Notes: generated by a model not told the origin, from the sequence alone. A DNA stretch of 64,000 nucleotides from Salipiger pallidus (GCF_014643635.1 NZ_BMJV01000004.1:186001-250000), one strand, 5' to 3'; positions 37,774-47,537 are shown, counted from the first letter of the stretch. Numbers and translations: made by a program.

Positions 37774-37806
37774 CTCCACCCCCGGCGAATTTTCAAAGAG
37801 AAGAAA
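37774..37806 (+). repeat. Half-element of the dispersed intergenic repeat
   Basis: It carries the ccggcgaattt and caaagagaagaaac pieces in the same order as the 26940 copy and, again, leads straight into a terminator. Confidence 0.5.
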
Positions 37807-37809
37807 CAG

Positions 37810-37834
37810 AGGGCGGCATCAGGCTGCCCTTTTT
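37810..37834 (+). terminator. Intrinsic terminator after suhB
   Basis: An 8-bp stem with one G-T pair (agggcggc/gctgccct), a 5-base loop, then tttttc. It lies 83 bases after the suhB stop. Confidence 0.75.
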
Positions 37835-37880
37835 CATGTCCAGTGGCCGGGGTCGGATGGCCAGAGCCCGCTGGCGAGCA

Positions 37881-38249
37881 TCAGCGGTCGGAGGGATGGT
37901 TGACGCCGTCGCTCCATGGGATCGGTTCGTGGTCTGCGGGATTCACGCCGTCTATGGCGCCCATGTTGACACCGTATTCGTTCGGGTTCGACCGGCGGCG
38001 GTGGAACATGTAGATGCCGCAGATGCGGCAGAAGTGGTGTTCGGCGGTATGGGTGTTGAACTGGTAGAGCGCGAGGCTCTCCACGCCCTTCACGACCTTG
38101 ACGCCGTCCAGAGGGGCAGAGACAGCGGGCGCGCCCCGGCGGCGGCAGTAGGAACAATCGCAGCGCCGGGCAGTGGCGAGCCCGGCGCTTAGGGCCACCC
38201 GAAGCTCGACCGCGCCGCAGTGACAAGTTGCCTTTACTGGTTCGGCCAT
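37881..38249 (-). CDS. GFA-family zinc protein (glutathione-dependent formaldehyde-activating-like)
   Basis: A 122-residue zinc-binding protein with the Gfa/CENP-V fold. The expected Cys ligands lie in CHCGAVELRV, RRCDCSYCRRRGA and FCRICGIYMFHRR. Gfa-type proteins are said to promote the formaldehyde-glutathione adduct, but most members have no proven activity. Its start overlaps the rhomboid stop by 16 bases. An upstream frame to 38486 is antisense-like noise over the rhomboid gene. Confidence 0.85.
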   Translation of the reverse strand: MAEPVKATCHCGAVELRVALSAGLATARRCDCSYCRRRGAPAVSAPLDGVKVVKGVESLALYQFNTHTAEHHFCRICGIYMFHRRRSNPNEYGVNMGAIDGVNPADHEPIPWSDGVNHPSDR

Positions 38250-38983
38250 TGACGTTTCCTGACCTTGGGGATGTCCGAGGCCTGAAGCGCCGGCGGGTGG
38301 GGCGGCTGGCCATCGTTGTGGTTCCAGAAGCTGAGGCCGCCTCGCTTGCGCCATGCGGGCAGGATCAGCAGCATGCCTGCGGCAAAGCCCCCAAGATGCG
38401 CCCAGTAGGCAACTCCAGTTCCGCCGGCGCTGGCACTGACGCCGCCAAAGACCTGAAGCCCGAACCAGGCGCCCAGCAGGACCCATGCGGGGATCGGCAA
38501 TACTTTGAAGAAGATCACGAGAAAAATGAAGATATCCACCCGTGCCCTTGGGAATAGCAGCAGGTAGCCGCCCATCACGCCCGCAATGGCCCCCGATGCG
38601 CCCACCGTGGGGATCGAGGAAAACGGCTCGGACACGTAGTGCACCAGCGCTGCGATGACCCCGCAGGCGATGTAGAAGCCGGCAAACCGCGCATGGCCCA
38701 GCTCATCTTCGATGTTGTCCCCGAAGATGAACAGGAACAGCATGTTGCCGGCGAGGTGCGCCAGCCCGCCATGCAGGAACATCGAGGTGACTAGCCCGCC
38801 AAGGCCATGGCCTTCAGTGACCAATGCCGGGATCAGCGCCCAGTCGAAGAAGAACGCCGCAAGCGCCCGGTCGTCAGTGAAGAGCGGCCAATAGTTCAGG
38901 AAGATCACGATATTCGTCGCGATCAGTGCGTATGTGACGTAGGGCGTGCGGCCCGACGGATTATGATCGCGTATGGGGAACAT
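38234..38983 (-). CDS. Rhomboid-family intramembrane serine protease
   Basis: A 249-residue membrane protein with six or more helices. The catalytic Ser is S130 in VGASGAIAG, the catalytic His is H196 in WAHLGGF, and the oxyanion His-Asn lie in LAHLAGNMLFLFIFGDNIED. The order is that of the short bacterial rhomboid group. The start MFPIRDHNPSGRTPYVTY at 38983 is the usual N-terminus of this subgroup. Substrate unknown. Confidence 0.9.
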   Translation of the reverse strand: MFPIRDHNPSGRTPYVTYALIATNIVIFLNYWPLFTDDRALAAFFFDWALIPALVTEGHGLGGLVTSMFLHGGLAHLAGNMLFLFIFGDNIEDELGHARFAGFYIACGVIAALVHYVSEPFSSIPTVGASGAIAGVMGGYLLLFPRARVDIFIFLVIFFKVLPIPAWVLLGAWFGLQVFGGVSASAGGTGVAYWAHLGGFAAGMLLILPAWRKRGGLSFWNHNDGQPPHPPALQASDIPKVRKRQWPNQ

Positions 38984-39205
38984 CGCCCCCGACTTTGTCT
39001 GGAAAGCCAGCCACGTCAAGCGCCTTGCGTCCGCAGGGGCGCAGCGGGGCAGTTTGCCGCGGCCTCCGACCGGTGCCTCGCGATCTTCCGCCTGACGCGG
39101 TCGGGCAGGAGAGCTTGCATACGCCCGCCAGCAGGCGCGGCGTGTGGGCTGAACCATGCGATGCCCTCCCGCCTGGCGGAGCCGGGCAGGAGGGAGGAGG
39201 AGGGC

Positions 39206-42200
39206 TCACATGTGACCGCCAAGAAGCGCGGCGTTGCCGCCCGAGGCGGTGGTGTCGACGCACACGTGCCGTTCGGCGCGAGCGTGGCCCTTGTCCGGCA
39301 GTCCGGTGATCAGCGAGAGCACCGCGCCGTCCCGCCCTGCAAGCGCCTTTCGGTAGGCGCGGGCGCTGTCGTCGTCCCCCCACCAGATCGCAGCCGAGAA
39401 GCCGGAGACCTCGGCCAGCGCCTCGGGCGGCACCATGCCGTGCGAGACCACTGCCACGCCGCCCAACTTGCGCACCGCGTCGGCTTGCGCCGCGGCGCAA
39501 TCCGACCCCGGGCCGAGGCAAAGCACCGGGGGCCGCGCGTGGGTGGTGTACTGGTTGGCCTCGCCGGTGGGGCCAGGCAGTTCCGTCGTTTTGGGGCCGG
39601 CAGCCCTGCCTGCCGAGGCCAGCGCCTGCTGCACGCGCTCGGTCACGTCACGCGTGGACCAACTGCCCACGGGCCCGGTTTGCGCGTGCTCGCGGAAGCG
39701 GTCTAGATAGAGCGGCCCGCCCGCCTTCGGCCCGGTGCCCGACAGGCCCTCGCCGCCGAAGGGCTGGCTGCCGACAATGGCGCCGATCTGGTTGCGATTG
39801 ACGTAGATGTTGCCCGCTTCGATACGGTCGGTCACGTGCTGCACCCGGTCGTCGATGCGGGTCTGAAGTCCGAAGGTCAGGCCGTAGCCGGTGCCATTGA
39901 TGGTGTCGATGACCTTGTCCAGATCCTGCGCCTTGAAGGTGGCGATGTGCAGGATGGGGCCGAAGATCTCGCGCTCCATGTCCTCGATTCCGCCGACGCG
40001 GATCATCGCGGGGCCGATGAAATGGCCGGTGTGGGGCACGGCGATCTGGTGCATGAGGCGGCCATCGGCGCGGGCCTCGGCCACGTGGGCAGCGATGCCC
40101 TCATGCGCCTCGGCGTCGATCACCGGGCCAAGGTCCGAGGACAGCTTCCACGGCAGGCCGGGGGACAGCGCGTCCATGGCGCCTTTCAGCATCTCGATCA
40201 CGTGGGGGGCGATGTCCTCCTGCAGGTAGAGGCAGCGCAGCGCCGAACAGCGCTGGCCCGCCGACTGGAACGAGCTTTCGATCACCGCGCGCACCGCCTG
40301 TTCCGGCAGCGCCGTGCTGTCGACGATCATCGCGTTGAGCCCGCCGGTTTCAGCGATGAAGGGCGTGCCCGGCGCGAGATGTTCGGCGATGGAACGGTGG
40401 ATGATCTGCGCCGTTTCGGTCGAGCCGGTGAAGGCCACGCCCGCCACTTCAGGCGAAGAGGTCAGCGCCGCGCCCACGTCGCCCGCACCCGGCAGCAGTT
40501 GCAGCACACTGCGAGGCACACCGGCCTCGTGCAGCAGCTGAGCCGCGCGCCACGCGATCAGCGGCGTCTGCTCGGCGGGTTTCGACAGCACACCATTGCC
40601 AGCGGCCAGAGCGGCGGCGATCTGGCCGGTAAAGATCGCCAGTGGGAAGTTCCATGGCGAAATGCAGGCAAAGACGCCCCGGGCCGGGGCACCTGCCGCA
40701 TGGGCGGCGTAGTAGCGCAGGAAATCCACCGCCTCGCGCAGCTCGGCCACGGCGTCCATCAACGTCTTGCCCGCCTCGCGGTGCAGCAGCGCGAAAAGCT
40801 CGCCATAGTTTTCCTCGTAGAGGTCAGCGGCGCGGATCAGTACCGCCGCGCGCTCCTCGGGGGAGGCGTCCCAGCGGGTCGCGGCGCCTGCGGCGGCGCG
40901 CACGGTGGCGGGGCTCGCCCAGGTGATCTCGCCTACCGTGTCATGCGGGTCGGCTGGGTTCACCATCGGTGCGGTCTCCCCAACGGAGGCCTCGCAAGCC
41001 AGCAGCGGAGCGGCGGTCCAGCGGGTTGCCTTGAAGCCATCCCGCGCGGTGTCGATCGCCTCCAGCGTCGGTCGGTGGGTCAGATCGAAGCCCTTGGAGT
41101 TGGGCCGCTCGGGGGCGAAAAGCTCGGGGCCACGGGGCAGGGGGCGGCCCGGTGCGGCCTCGAACGGGTCGGCGGCGACCACCTCGGGGGGCACGGTCTC
41201 GTCGACGATTTGGTTCACGAAGGACGAGTTCGCGCCGTTCTCCAGCAGGCGCCGCACGAGATAGGCCAGCAGATCACGATGCGCGCCCACGGGGGCGTAG
41301 ATGCGGCAGCGGGTGCCTTCGCCCTTGTGTACAAGTTCGTGCAGCGTCTCGCCCATGCCGTGCAGGCGCTGGAACTCGAAGCTGGTGGTGTCCGTCGCCA
41401 TCTCGAGCACCGCGGCCACGGTATGCGCGTTGTGCGTGGCAAACTGCGGGTAGATGCGGTCGGTCATCGACAGCAGTTTGCGGGCGTTTGCGATGTAGGA
41501 AATGTCGCTGTGCGCTTTCGAGGTGAAGACCGGGAAGCCCTCCAGCCCCATGACCTGCGCGCGCTTGATCTCGGTGTCCCAGTAGGCGCCCTTGACGAGG
41601 CGTACCATGAGGTGGCGGTCATGCGCCTCGGCCATGGCGTAAAGCCAGTCGAGCGCTTGCGACGCCCGCAGACCATAGGCCTGCACCACGACGCCGAACC
41701 CGTCCCAGCCTGCCAGCGTCGGCGAGGCAAAGGCCGCCCCGATCACGTCGAGCGAGATCGACAGCCGGTCGGCTTCCTCGGCGTCAACGTTGAGTCCGAT
41801 GTTCGCCGCCTTGGCCTGCTGGCAGAGCTTCAGAAGGCGCGGCACGAGCACCTTCATCACCTGATCGTACTGCGCCTCTTCGTAGCGGGCGAAGAGTGCC
41901 GAAAGCTTGACCGAGATGCCGGGGTTGTCGCGGATGTCGCCCTTGGTGGCGGCCTTGGCAATGGCGGCGATGGCGTCGGAATAGGACTTGAGATAGGCCA
42001 GCGCGTCCGTTTCTGTACGCGCGGCTTCGCCCAGCATGTCGTAGCTGTAGGTGTAGCCCTTGGCCTCCATCTGCGCGCCGCGCTTCATTGCCTTCTCGAT
42101 GGTTTCGCCAAGCACGAACTGCGAGCCCATCTCGCGCATGGCGCGGCCCACCGCGGTGCGGATCACCGGCTCGCCCAGCCGTTTCATGGCGTTGCGCAGG

Positions 42201-42634
42201 TGGCCAGCGGGGCCGGGGCGGGCCTCGGGGTCGAGCACCTTGCCCGTCAGCATCAGGGCCCAGGTTGAGGCATTGACCAGCGGAGAGGCCGAGCGGCCCA
42301 TGTGCTTGCCCCAATCCGAGGGCGCGATCTTGTCCTCGATCAGCGCGTCGATGGTGTCGGCATCTGGCACCCGCAGCAGCGCCTCGGCGAGGCACATGAG
42401 CGCGATGCCCTCGTCGGTCGACAGACCATATTCCGCAAGGAAGACCTCCATCATGCCGGGCTTGGTGCTGGACCGGATGTCGCGCACCAGCTGGGCGCCG
42501 CGTTTGCCGATGGCGGCGCGGTCTTCGGGTGACAGGTTCGCCTCCGTGCGCAGGCGTTCGACGGTGGCCGCCTCGTCGGCATACATGTCGAGATCAATCA
42601 GTTGGCGGATGTCGGGGGCGATATCGCGGGGCAT
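39206..42634 (-). CDS. putA: Bifunctional proline dehydrogenase / glutamate-semialdehyde dehydrogenase PutA
   Basis: A 1142-residue enzyme that oxidises proline to glutamate in two steps. The N-terminal flavoprotein half includes VKLSALFARYEEAQYD, NVDAEEADRLSISLDV and LVKGAYWDTEIKRAQ. The aldehyde dehydrogenase half follows, with SPWNFPLAIFTGQIAAALAAGN, FIAETGGLNAMIVDST and catalytic Cys in SAGQRCSALRCLYLQ. A C-terminal domain of about 150 residues lies after the ALDH part. No ribbon-helix-helix DNA-binding domain is seen at the N-terminus, so it should not repress itself; the divergent Lrp-type gene next door does that job instead. Confidence 0.95.
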   Translation of the reverse strand: MPRDIAPDIRQLIDLDMYADEAATVERLRTEANLSPEDRAAIGKRGAQLVRDIRSSTKPGMMEVFLAEYGLSTDEGIALMCLAEALLRVPDADTIDALIEDKIAPSDWGKHMGRSASPLVNASTWALMLTGKVLDPEARPGPAGHLRNAMKRLGEPVIRTAVGRAMREMGSQFVLGETIEKAMKRGAQMEAKGYTYSYDMLGEAARTETDALAYLKSYSDAIAAIAKAATKGDIRDNPGISVKLSALFARYEEAQYDQVMKVLVPRLLKLCQQAKAANIGLNVDAEEADRLSISLDVIGAAFASPTLAGWDGFGVVVQAYGLRASQALDWLYAMAEAHDRHLMVRLVKGAYWDTEIKRAQVMGLEGFPVFTSKAHSDISYIANARKLLSMTDRIYPQFATHNAHTVAAVLEMATDTTSFEFQRLHGMGETLHELVHKGEGTRCRIYAPVGAHRDLLAYLVRRLLENGANSSFVNQIVDETVPPEVVAADPFEAAPGRPLPRGPELFAPERPNSKGFDLTHRPTLEAIDTARDGFKATRWTAAPLLACEASVGETAPMVNPADPHDTVGEITWASPATVRAAAGAATRWDASPEERAAVLIRAADLYEENYGELFALLHREAGKTLMDAVAELREAVDFLRYYAAHAAGAPARGVFACISPWNFPLAIFTGQIAAALAAGNGVLSKPAEQTPLIAWRAAQLLHEAGVPRSVLQLLPGAGDVGAALTSSPEVAGVAFTGSTETAQIIHRSIAEHLAPGTPFIAETGGLNAMIVDSTALPEQAVRAVIESSFQSAGQRCSALRCLYLQEDIAPHVIEMLKGAMDALSPGLPWKLSSDLGPVIDAEAHEGIAAHVAEARADGRLMHQIAVPHTGHFIGPAMIRVGGIEDMEREIFGPILHIATFKAQDLDKVIDTINGTGYGLTFGLQTRIDDRVQHVTDRIEAGNIYVNRNQIGAIVGSQPFGGEGLSGTGPKAGGPLYLDRFREHAQTGPVGSWSTRDVTERVQQALASAGRAAGPKTTELPGPTGEANQYTTHARPPVLCLGPGSDCAAAQADAVRKLGGVAVVSHGMVPPEALAEVSGFSAAIWWGDDDSARAYRKALAGRDGAVLSLITGLPDKGHARAERHVCVDTTASGGNAALLGGHM

Positions 42635-42740
42635 TCCATAACTCCGGTGATTTTTTCCATAGTACAGTGGTGCTGGCGGGCGGTTTGCCTTATTCAGGCA
42701 TTATGACATTCCGAATCGTCTGAAATTGTCGGGATTTACT

Positions 42741-43226
42741 ATGCAAGACGACTATGAGGGCTTTGATCGGTTCGACCGGGCGATTCTGACCACGCTTGCC
42801 GGGGACGGGCGGATTTCAATCACCGAGCTTGCGCGCCGCATCGGCCTTTCCAAGAGCCCCACACAAGCACGCCTGCGCCGGCTTGAAGAGTTGGGCGTGA
42901 TCCGTGGCTATCGGGCGATCCTCGACCCGATCCGGCTTGGGCTCGATCACGTGGCTTTCGTCGAGGTGCGCATGCTCGACACCCGCGAGGCGTCCTTGGC
43001 CGAATTCAACAAGGCGGTTGCCGCGATCCCCGAAATTGAGCAGGTGCACCTTATCGCGGGCAATTTCGACTATCTTCTCAAGGTGCGCACCACGGACATG
43101 CGCGATTATCGCCGGGTGCTGGCCGAGCGCATCTCGACCCTGCCGCACGTATCGACCACGTCCACCTACGTTGCCATGCAGGCTGTCAAGGAAGACGGCA
43201 TCGCGCAACCCCCGGGCGAAATCTGA
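42741..43226 (+). CDS. putR: Lrp/AsnC-family proline-responsive activator (PutR-like)
   Basis: A 161-residue regulator with an N-terminal winged helix (FDRAILTTLAGDGRISITELARRIGLSKSPTQARLRRLEELGVIRGYRAIL) and a RAM domain ending in THSTTSTYVAMQAVKED-like sequence. It is divergent from putA with about 106 bases between the coding starts. That is the usual arrangement for PutR, which activates putA when proline is present. The ATG at 42741 is preferred; a TTG at 42726 adds five residues. Confidence 0.88.
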   Translation: MQDDYEGFDRFDRAILTTLAGDGRISITELARRIGLSKSPTQARLRRLEELGVIRGYRAILDPIRLGLDHVAFVEVRMLDTREASLAEFNKAVAAIPEIEQVHLIAGNFDYLLKVRTTDMRDYRRVLAERISTLPHVSTTSTYVAMQAVKEDGIAQPPGEI

Positions 43227-43285
43227 GCAATCCATTGCGCGGTGCCTCTGGCCAAGGGCAAAAAAATCCTGCAAGGACGGGGCGG

Positions 43286-43369
43286 GCCCGCGTGGTGGAA
43301 TGGTAGACACAGGGGACTTAAAATCCCTAGCCGCATGGCGTGCCGGTTCGAGTCCGGCCGCGGGTACCA
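43286..43369 (+). tRNA. tRNA-Leu (UAA anticodon)
   Basis: An 84-base tRNA with CCA encoded. The acceptor stem is gcccgcg/cgcgggt. The anticodon arm carries TAA at 43319-43321 in a 7-base loop. A variable arm around 43328-43341 is present as expected for Leu, and the T arm ggttcgagtcc is intact. The 3' end lies immediately upstream of recombinase relics, so it is the likely attachment site. Confidence 0.95.
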
Positions 43370-43482
43370 TTTGAAATTTTAGGAATCTTCCAGATTTTGA
43401 GGATGAGAGCGGCAGGTCAGTCCGCCACCGCTCACCCATCCCTCTCCCCCCTTTCTCGTTCTGGTCCTGCTCTGTTCTGCTG

Positions 43483-44050
43483 TCATTTGCGGCGATTCTG
43501 GGCGGCCCGGCTCAGCGCCCCGCGGCTCGCTTTGGCCCGGTTGTAGGCCAGCATCTCGGCGCTCTGACACGTGACGGCTTGGATTTCCGCATCGCTGCAT
43601 CCGGCCTCGGCCAGCGGCACGATTGCCAGCTTGCGAAGACCGTGAAGTCTGTACCTTTTCGCCTCGGGGCCCAGCCCTTCCCGCCACGTGACAAACGCGG
43701 CCTTCACGCCCGAACAGGCGACTGGGTCGGCGAATTTCTTCGAGGAGGTGCCAGTCGCGCTTCGGCATTTGGGCGACGAACTCGCCCAGATGTTCGGGGC
43801 AGTAGACCTCGAGATCCTGCTTGCCCTTCTCATCCCACACGGTCATCCACCCGCCCGCAAACTGGGCGTGCCGCATCACGATGGCCGTATTGGGGCGCTC
43901 GCCGATCCCGAGCATCACCATGGCGGCGGCGCGGACACTCTGCGGCACCGTGACGAGCTCGCTGACCGTCCGCTTTGGCGATCCGCCACTCGCGCGAAAC
44001 CCTTCCGCCGGCCCACGCCTTCGACGCGGCGGCGCTCGATACCAAGAATC
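43483..44050 (-). pseudogene. Tyrosine recombinase/integrase relic next to tRNA-Leu
   Basis: Two frames carry consecutive parts of one integrase. The first is SPKRTVSELVTVPQSVRAAAMVMLGIGERPNTAIVMRHAQFAGGWMTVWDEKGKQDLEVYCPEHLGEFVAQMP. Then, after a frameshift near 43740, comes GLGPEAKRYRLHGLRKLAIVPLAEAGCSDAEIQAVTCQSAEMLAYNRAKASRG. The H-x-L-R box (HGLRK) and the nucleophile Tyr (MLAYNRAKA) survive. The second catalytic His region is altered (TCQ where TGH is usual), and the N-terminal domain is lost. Inactive. It would have integrated an element at the adjacent tRNA-Leu. Confidence 0.8.
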
Positions 44051-44097
44051 TCGGACCTGAGCGTGAGGCGCTGCGCAGTCAGGCGCGCGGCGCCCGA

Positions 44098-44620
44098 TCA
44101 AGCTGCTGCTGACCCGGTTCTGCACGGGCTGAAACGGCATCAAGGACGACACCGGCACGGCTGCGCCGCTTCAGGCCAAGGCCATCGACGCCTTCCTCGA
44201 TCTGTTCCCCGGCACGGCATCGTCGCTGCATGCCGGGCTTCTGGCGCCAATGGTTGAGCTGAAGGCAGCCGTCTGCGCGCCCTCGCCGCATACCTCTACG
44301 GCAGAGGCCTGATCTTTTGCGCCGATTACCGGACCACGCCCGGCTTTTCCTGCGCGAGGTTCGGGGGCGAGGGCATCTGTCCCGGAGACACGCACGCACC
44401 GCAGAGCGTCGAGGGCCGCGCCACTGCCGCCACCGGTGCCAGTCTGGCGCATCAGCGTGGCATCGGGCCCGCCGGCTACGCTGGGCTCGACATGCCTGCC
44501 TCGCGATGACCGAGGCGCAGGGCATTCCGACATCCGTGGCGGCGCTTCTGCTGCCGTTCTGGGAGCTGGGCCTGCTGCAGGCCTTGAACCGCAATCGTGA
44601 GACCGAAGGCAAGTCATGAG
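44098..44620 (+). pseudogene. Phage-like gene relics (tail region), broken
   Basis: Short frame-shifted pieces follow one another, for example KDDTGTAAPLQAKAIDAFLDLFPGTASSLHAGLLAPM and TEAQGIPTSVAALLLPFWELGLLQALNRN, with stop codons between them. They stand directly before the tape-measure-like fragment, the usual neighbourhood of phage tail genes. I cannot name the genes. Confidence 0.4.
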
Positions 44621-45045
44621 CACCACCACGCGCAGCTACACGATCCGCCTTTCGGCCGCCGGCAAGCAGCAGCTCGAGGCGGATCTGAAGGCGCTCGGCC
44701 AATCCAGCGAGCAAAGCCTGAAGCGCATCCAGTCGGCGGGGCGTCCGGCAAGCGCCGGGCTGCGCGAAACCGATGGTGCAGCGCGGCAGCTTAAGGGGGC
44801 GCTATATGCCATGGGGCAGGGATTGGCCGCCGTCCAGCGCCTCGCGCGGTTCATGGGCACCACGGCGCTGGCCGGGGCTGGTGGCCTTCGGCAAGGGCGC
44901 GCTCGACGCGGGGCGTCAGTTCCAGACGATGATGCAACGGAACGAGGCGGCGACGCAGGCCAACTCGGTGCGGGCGCTTGAGGACGCGCAGCGAGAGCTG
45001 CAGGCGGCTCAGGACAGCATGAGCGGGGCGTTCTATCCGATCGCG
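44616..45045 (+). pseudogene. Phage tail tape-measure-like protein, N-terminal fragment
   Basis: It starts MSTTTRSYTIRLSAAGKQQLEADLKALGQSSEQSLKRIQSAG, a coiled-coil tail-tape-measure look. The frame slips at about 44882, after which LVAFGKGALDAGRQFQTMMQRNEAATQANSVRALEDAQRELQAAQDSM continues. It is cut off near 45045 where IS3-type sequence begins. Only about 140 codons remain of a protein that is normally several hundred to over a thousand residues long. Confidence 0.6.
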
Positions 45046-46071
45046 CTGTGGGGCCGGTCCTCGATGTAGTGGCTGCATCGATCCTCCAGCTTTTCGCGGG
45101 CATCCGCAAGGCTCACAAACCGGTGCAGACATTCGGCGCTGTACCTGCCATCGGACGCTTCGATGAAGTCGTTATCCATCGGCTCGCCTGGCCGTGAGAC
45201 ATGGAGCGTGACGCTGCGCTGATTGACACAGAGATCCAGGTCGCGGGAGAGGAACTCGCTGGCCTGATCGACCCGTGGCGGGTCGGGGTAGCCCGATCTT
45301 CGGCACAATTGGTCCAGTGTGGCGACCACGTCACTGTCCCGCTAGCTGAGTCGTGATTTGAGCATCGAAGCTTAGCGGGAGAGCGTGTCCACGACCGTCA
45401 GAAGCCGACGTATCTCGCACGTTGCCAGCTGGTCATGGATAAAGTCCATTGCCGGACATCGTTCGGCTCAACGGTGCCAGCGTGGTCGTCGCGCAGCTTC
45501 GCCTTTACCCGCAGTTTCGGCGTCTGGTTTCTGAGCGTCATTCCCAACTACCTGAAGGTGTGACAGACTTTCTTGATGTTGATGCCCCAGCCCTCACGGT
45601 CCAGACGTACGTGAACCTGGCGATAGCCGCAACGAACCCGTGTCTGACAAATCTTCCTGATCCACTTCTCCAGGGCGGCCTCGTCGGCGCGGCGGGATTT
45701 GAAGTGCTGCGTTGAGCGGTCAAACCCGGTGGCGCCAAACCGTCCGGATCGACATTCCTAGTCGCTGCACATCCCGCGAACACGCTCGCCCATCCCACCA
45801 GGCCTGAGATCTTTCGCCGGATGACATCTTGCAACATACCGCTGCCCAGCGTGAGGGCTGCCATGATCTTCTTCAACCGACTGTTCTCATCCTTGAGCTG
45901 CTTAAGCCGCGTCATGTCGGTCGGCAGCAAATCCGCATACGTTTTCTTCCGACTGGGATGGGTCGTCTGGCTCATAGCTGCCTTGCGGCAGATTTCAGCT
46001 ACTGGTGTGCCTTTCTTGCCCTGCTTGACGATGGAGGCCTTCTGCGGGTCGGGCACCTTCGATCCTTTCAT
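45033..46071 (-). mobile_element. IS3-family insertion sequence relic (OrfA and OrfB broken)
   Basis: The right part (starting at 46071) encodes an OrfA relic: MKGSKVPDPQKASIVKQGKKGTPVAEICRKAAMSQ, then LKQLKDENSRLKKIMAALTLGSGMLQDVIRRK. The left part encodes the end of OrfB: SEFLSRDLDLCVNQRSVTLHVSRPGEPMDNDFIEASDGRYSAECLHRFVSLADAREKLEDRCSHYIEDRPHSAIG. It carries part of the D-D-E core and the family RPHSA ending. The middle (about 45330-45800) is frame-broken. No clean terminal inverted repeats could be found by eye. The element is dead and disrupts the tape-measure gene. Confidence 0.8.
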
Positions 46072-46333
46072 GTGGTTCCGATCCTCTCCCAGCCGAGAAA
46101 TTCTGGCGGAACACTCCAGCTGCAAAGGGGTGGGGAACCAGCAATCAGATCAGAGCGGCGACCGACCCAATCTCTCGTCCGTACGCTCGGCCAGCTTTGG
46201 CCGGGTGGCGGCATTCATCCGGAACTGACGCGCTGGTGCTCCAGAACCACAGCAAAGCCTTTCGGGGTTTGCAGGACCATGAGAAACGCACCCGAAGCTG
46301 GCCTGCGTAGTGGCGTTTCGGGGCGTCTCGAAA

Positions 46334-47467
46334 TCACATCAGGCGCGATGCGATGTCGCCGGACAAGTGGGCGACGCGGCCCCCGGCGATGGTCATCACG
46401 ATGCGGCGGTTGTCGCGGTCCATGACCACGAGGTCGGCACGCTTGCCGTCCTCGATCGTGCCCCGATCGTGCAACCCCAGCAGTCGCGCCGGGCCTTCGG
46501 ACACCAGCCGCCACGCGCCGGGTTCGTCCAGCAGCCCAAGCTCCACGCAGCGCCAGGCGGCGCGGGCGGGGGAGGGGTAGTGGTAATCGGATGCCAGCGC
46601 ATCGCAGAGCCCCTTGGCGATCAGCTCGGAGGCGGCCACGTTGCCCGCGTGGCTTGCCCCGCGCACCACGTTGGGCGCACCCAGTACCACCGCATCGCCG
46701 GCTTCGCGCGCGGCTTGCGCCGCTGCAAGCGTTTCGGGGAACTCCGAAATGTGCACGCCGCGTGCTCGCCATGCGGCACGGGCCTCAAAGGTCTGATCAT
46801 CGTGGCTGCCCATCCGGACACCGCGCGCGCCCAGCCGCGCACAAAGCGCATCCAGCGCTTCGGGTACTTCCGAAGACCGCTTGTGCAGTTGCTGCATCAG
46901 CGCCAGATGGGCCTCTGGTGAGCGGCCGGATTTCAGCGCCTGACCGGTGAGGCGCGGCGGCTTGCGCCCCTCGGCCAACCGCTGGTGGGGCAGGTGGTCG
47001 TTGAAGACCACATAGGGGATGTCCCAGCGGTCCACGGCAGCTTCGGCGGCCTCGAAACTCTCGAGGAAATGCGTCTCGAGCCGCAGCTGCAGCCTCAGGT
47101 CGACAGGCACCGTCGGCGCGACACAGGCCACGGACTCGAACACCTCGGAGGCAAACTCCGGCCCTCGCATTCCACCTTCCCAGGACCAGAACTGCGCCAG
47201 CATGGCGGTGGTGATGCCGCAGGCTGCCAGCTCGGCGGCGCAGGCTACCATGCCGGAATCGCGCTCCCGCAGGGCTCCTCGGCGCGGTGCCATGTGCCGC
47301 TCGAACCCGTCTCCATGGGCATCGATGATGCCCGGCAGGATGTCGTAACCACCAAGGTCAACCGAACGCGCGCCACCACCGATGAGGCCGTCCTCGATCC
47401 CGACGGGGGCTTCATCCCAACCATCGGGGCGCATCACGCGGGCATTTTCGAAACGGATGGACAGCAT
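46334..47467 (-). CDS. phnM: PhnM-type diphosphatase (alpha-D-ribose 1-methylphosphonate 5-triphosphate diphosphatase)
   Basis: A 377-residue amidohydrolase. Family motifs are LPGIIDAHGDGFERHMAPRRG (metal His and Asp), YVVFNDHLPHQRL, ARGVRMGSHDDQTFE and LCDALASDYHYPSPARAAW with the catalytic Asp. It removes pyrophosphate from the intermediate of the C-P lyase pathway. No phnGHIJKL gene is in the window, so it is an orphan here. It may serve a pathway located elsewhere or have drifted to another substrate. It ends at the edge of the mobile relic region and is divergent from the Nudix gene. Confidence 0.88.
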   Translation of the reverse strand: MLSIRFENARVMRPDGWDEAPVGIEDGLIGGGARSVDLGGYDILPGIIDAHGDGFERHMAPRRGALRERDSGMVACAAELAACGITTAMLAQFWSWEGGMRGPEFASEVFESVACVAPTVPVDLRLQLRLETHFLESFEAAEAAVDRWDIPYVVFNDHLPHQRLAEGRKPPRLTGQALKSGRSPEAHLALMQQLHKRSSEVPEALDALCARLGARGVRMGSHDDQTFEARAAWRARGVHISEFPETLAAAQAAREAGDAVVLGAPNVVRGASHAGNVAASELIAKGLCDALASDYHYPSPARAAWRCVELGLLDEPGAWRLVSEGPARLLGLHDRGTIEDGKRADLVVMDRDNRRIVMTIAGGRVAHLSGDIASRLM

Positions 47468-47537
47468 CGGGGTCTCCTTGGTCGGGGCAGGGGATAAGCC
47501 CTTCCGCGTCCTCGCGAAAGATGCAAATCATGGGCGC

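Noticed and set aside
39836-42268. 810-codon plus-strand open frame across putA
   Set aside because: It is antisense to putA, His/Arg/Gly rich without any domain, and a by-product of high GC content.
44317-44619. A complete phage gene of 100 codons
   Set aside because: Only the last ~40 residues look like real protein; the first part is in a shifted frame, so it is treated as a relic.
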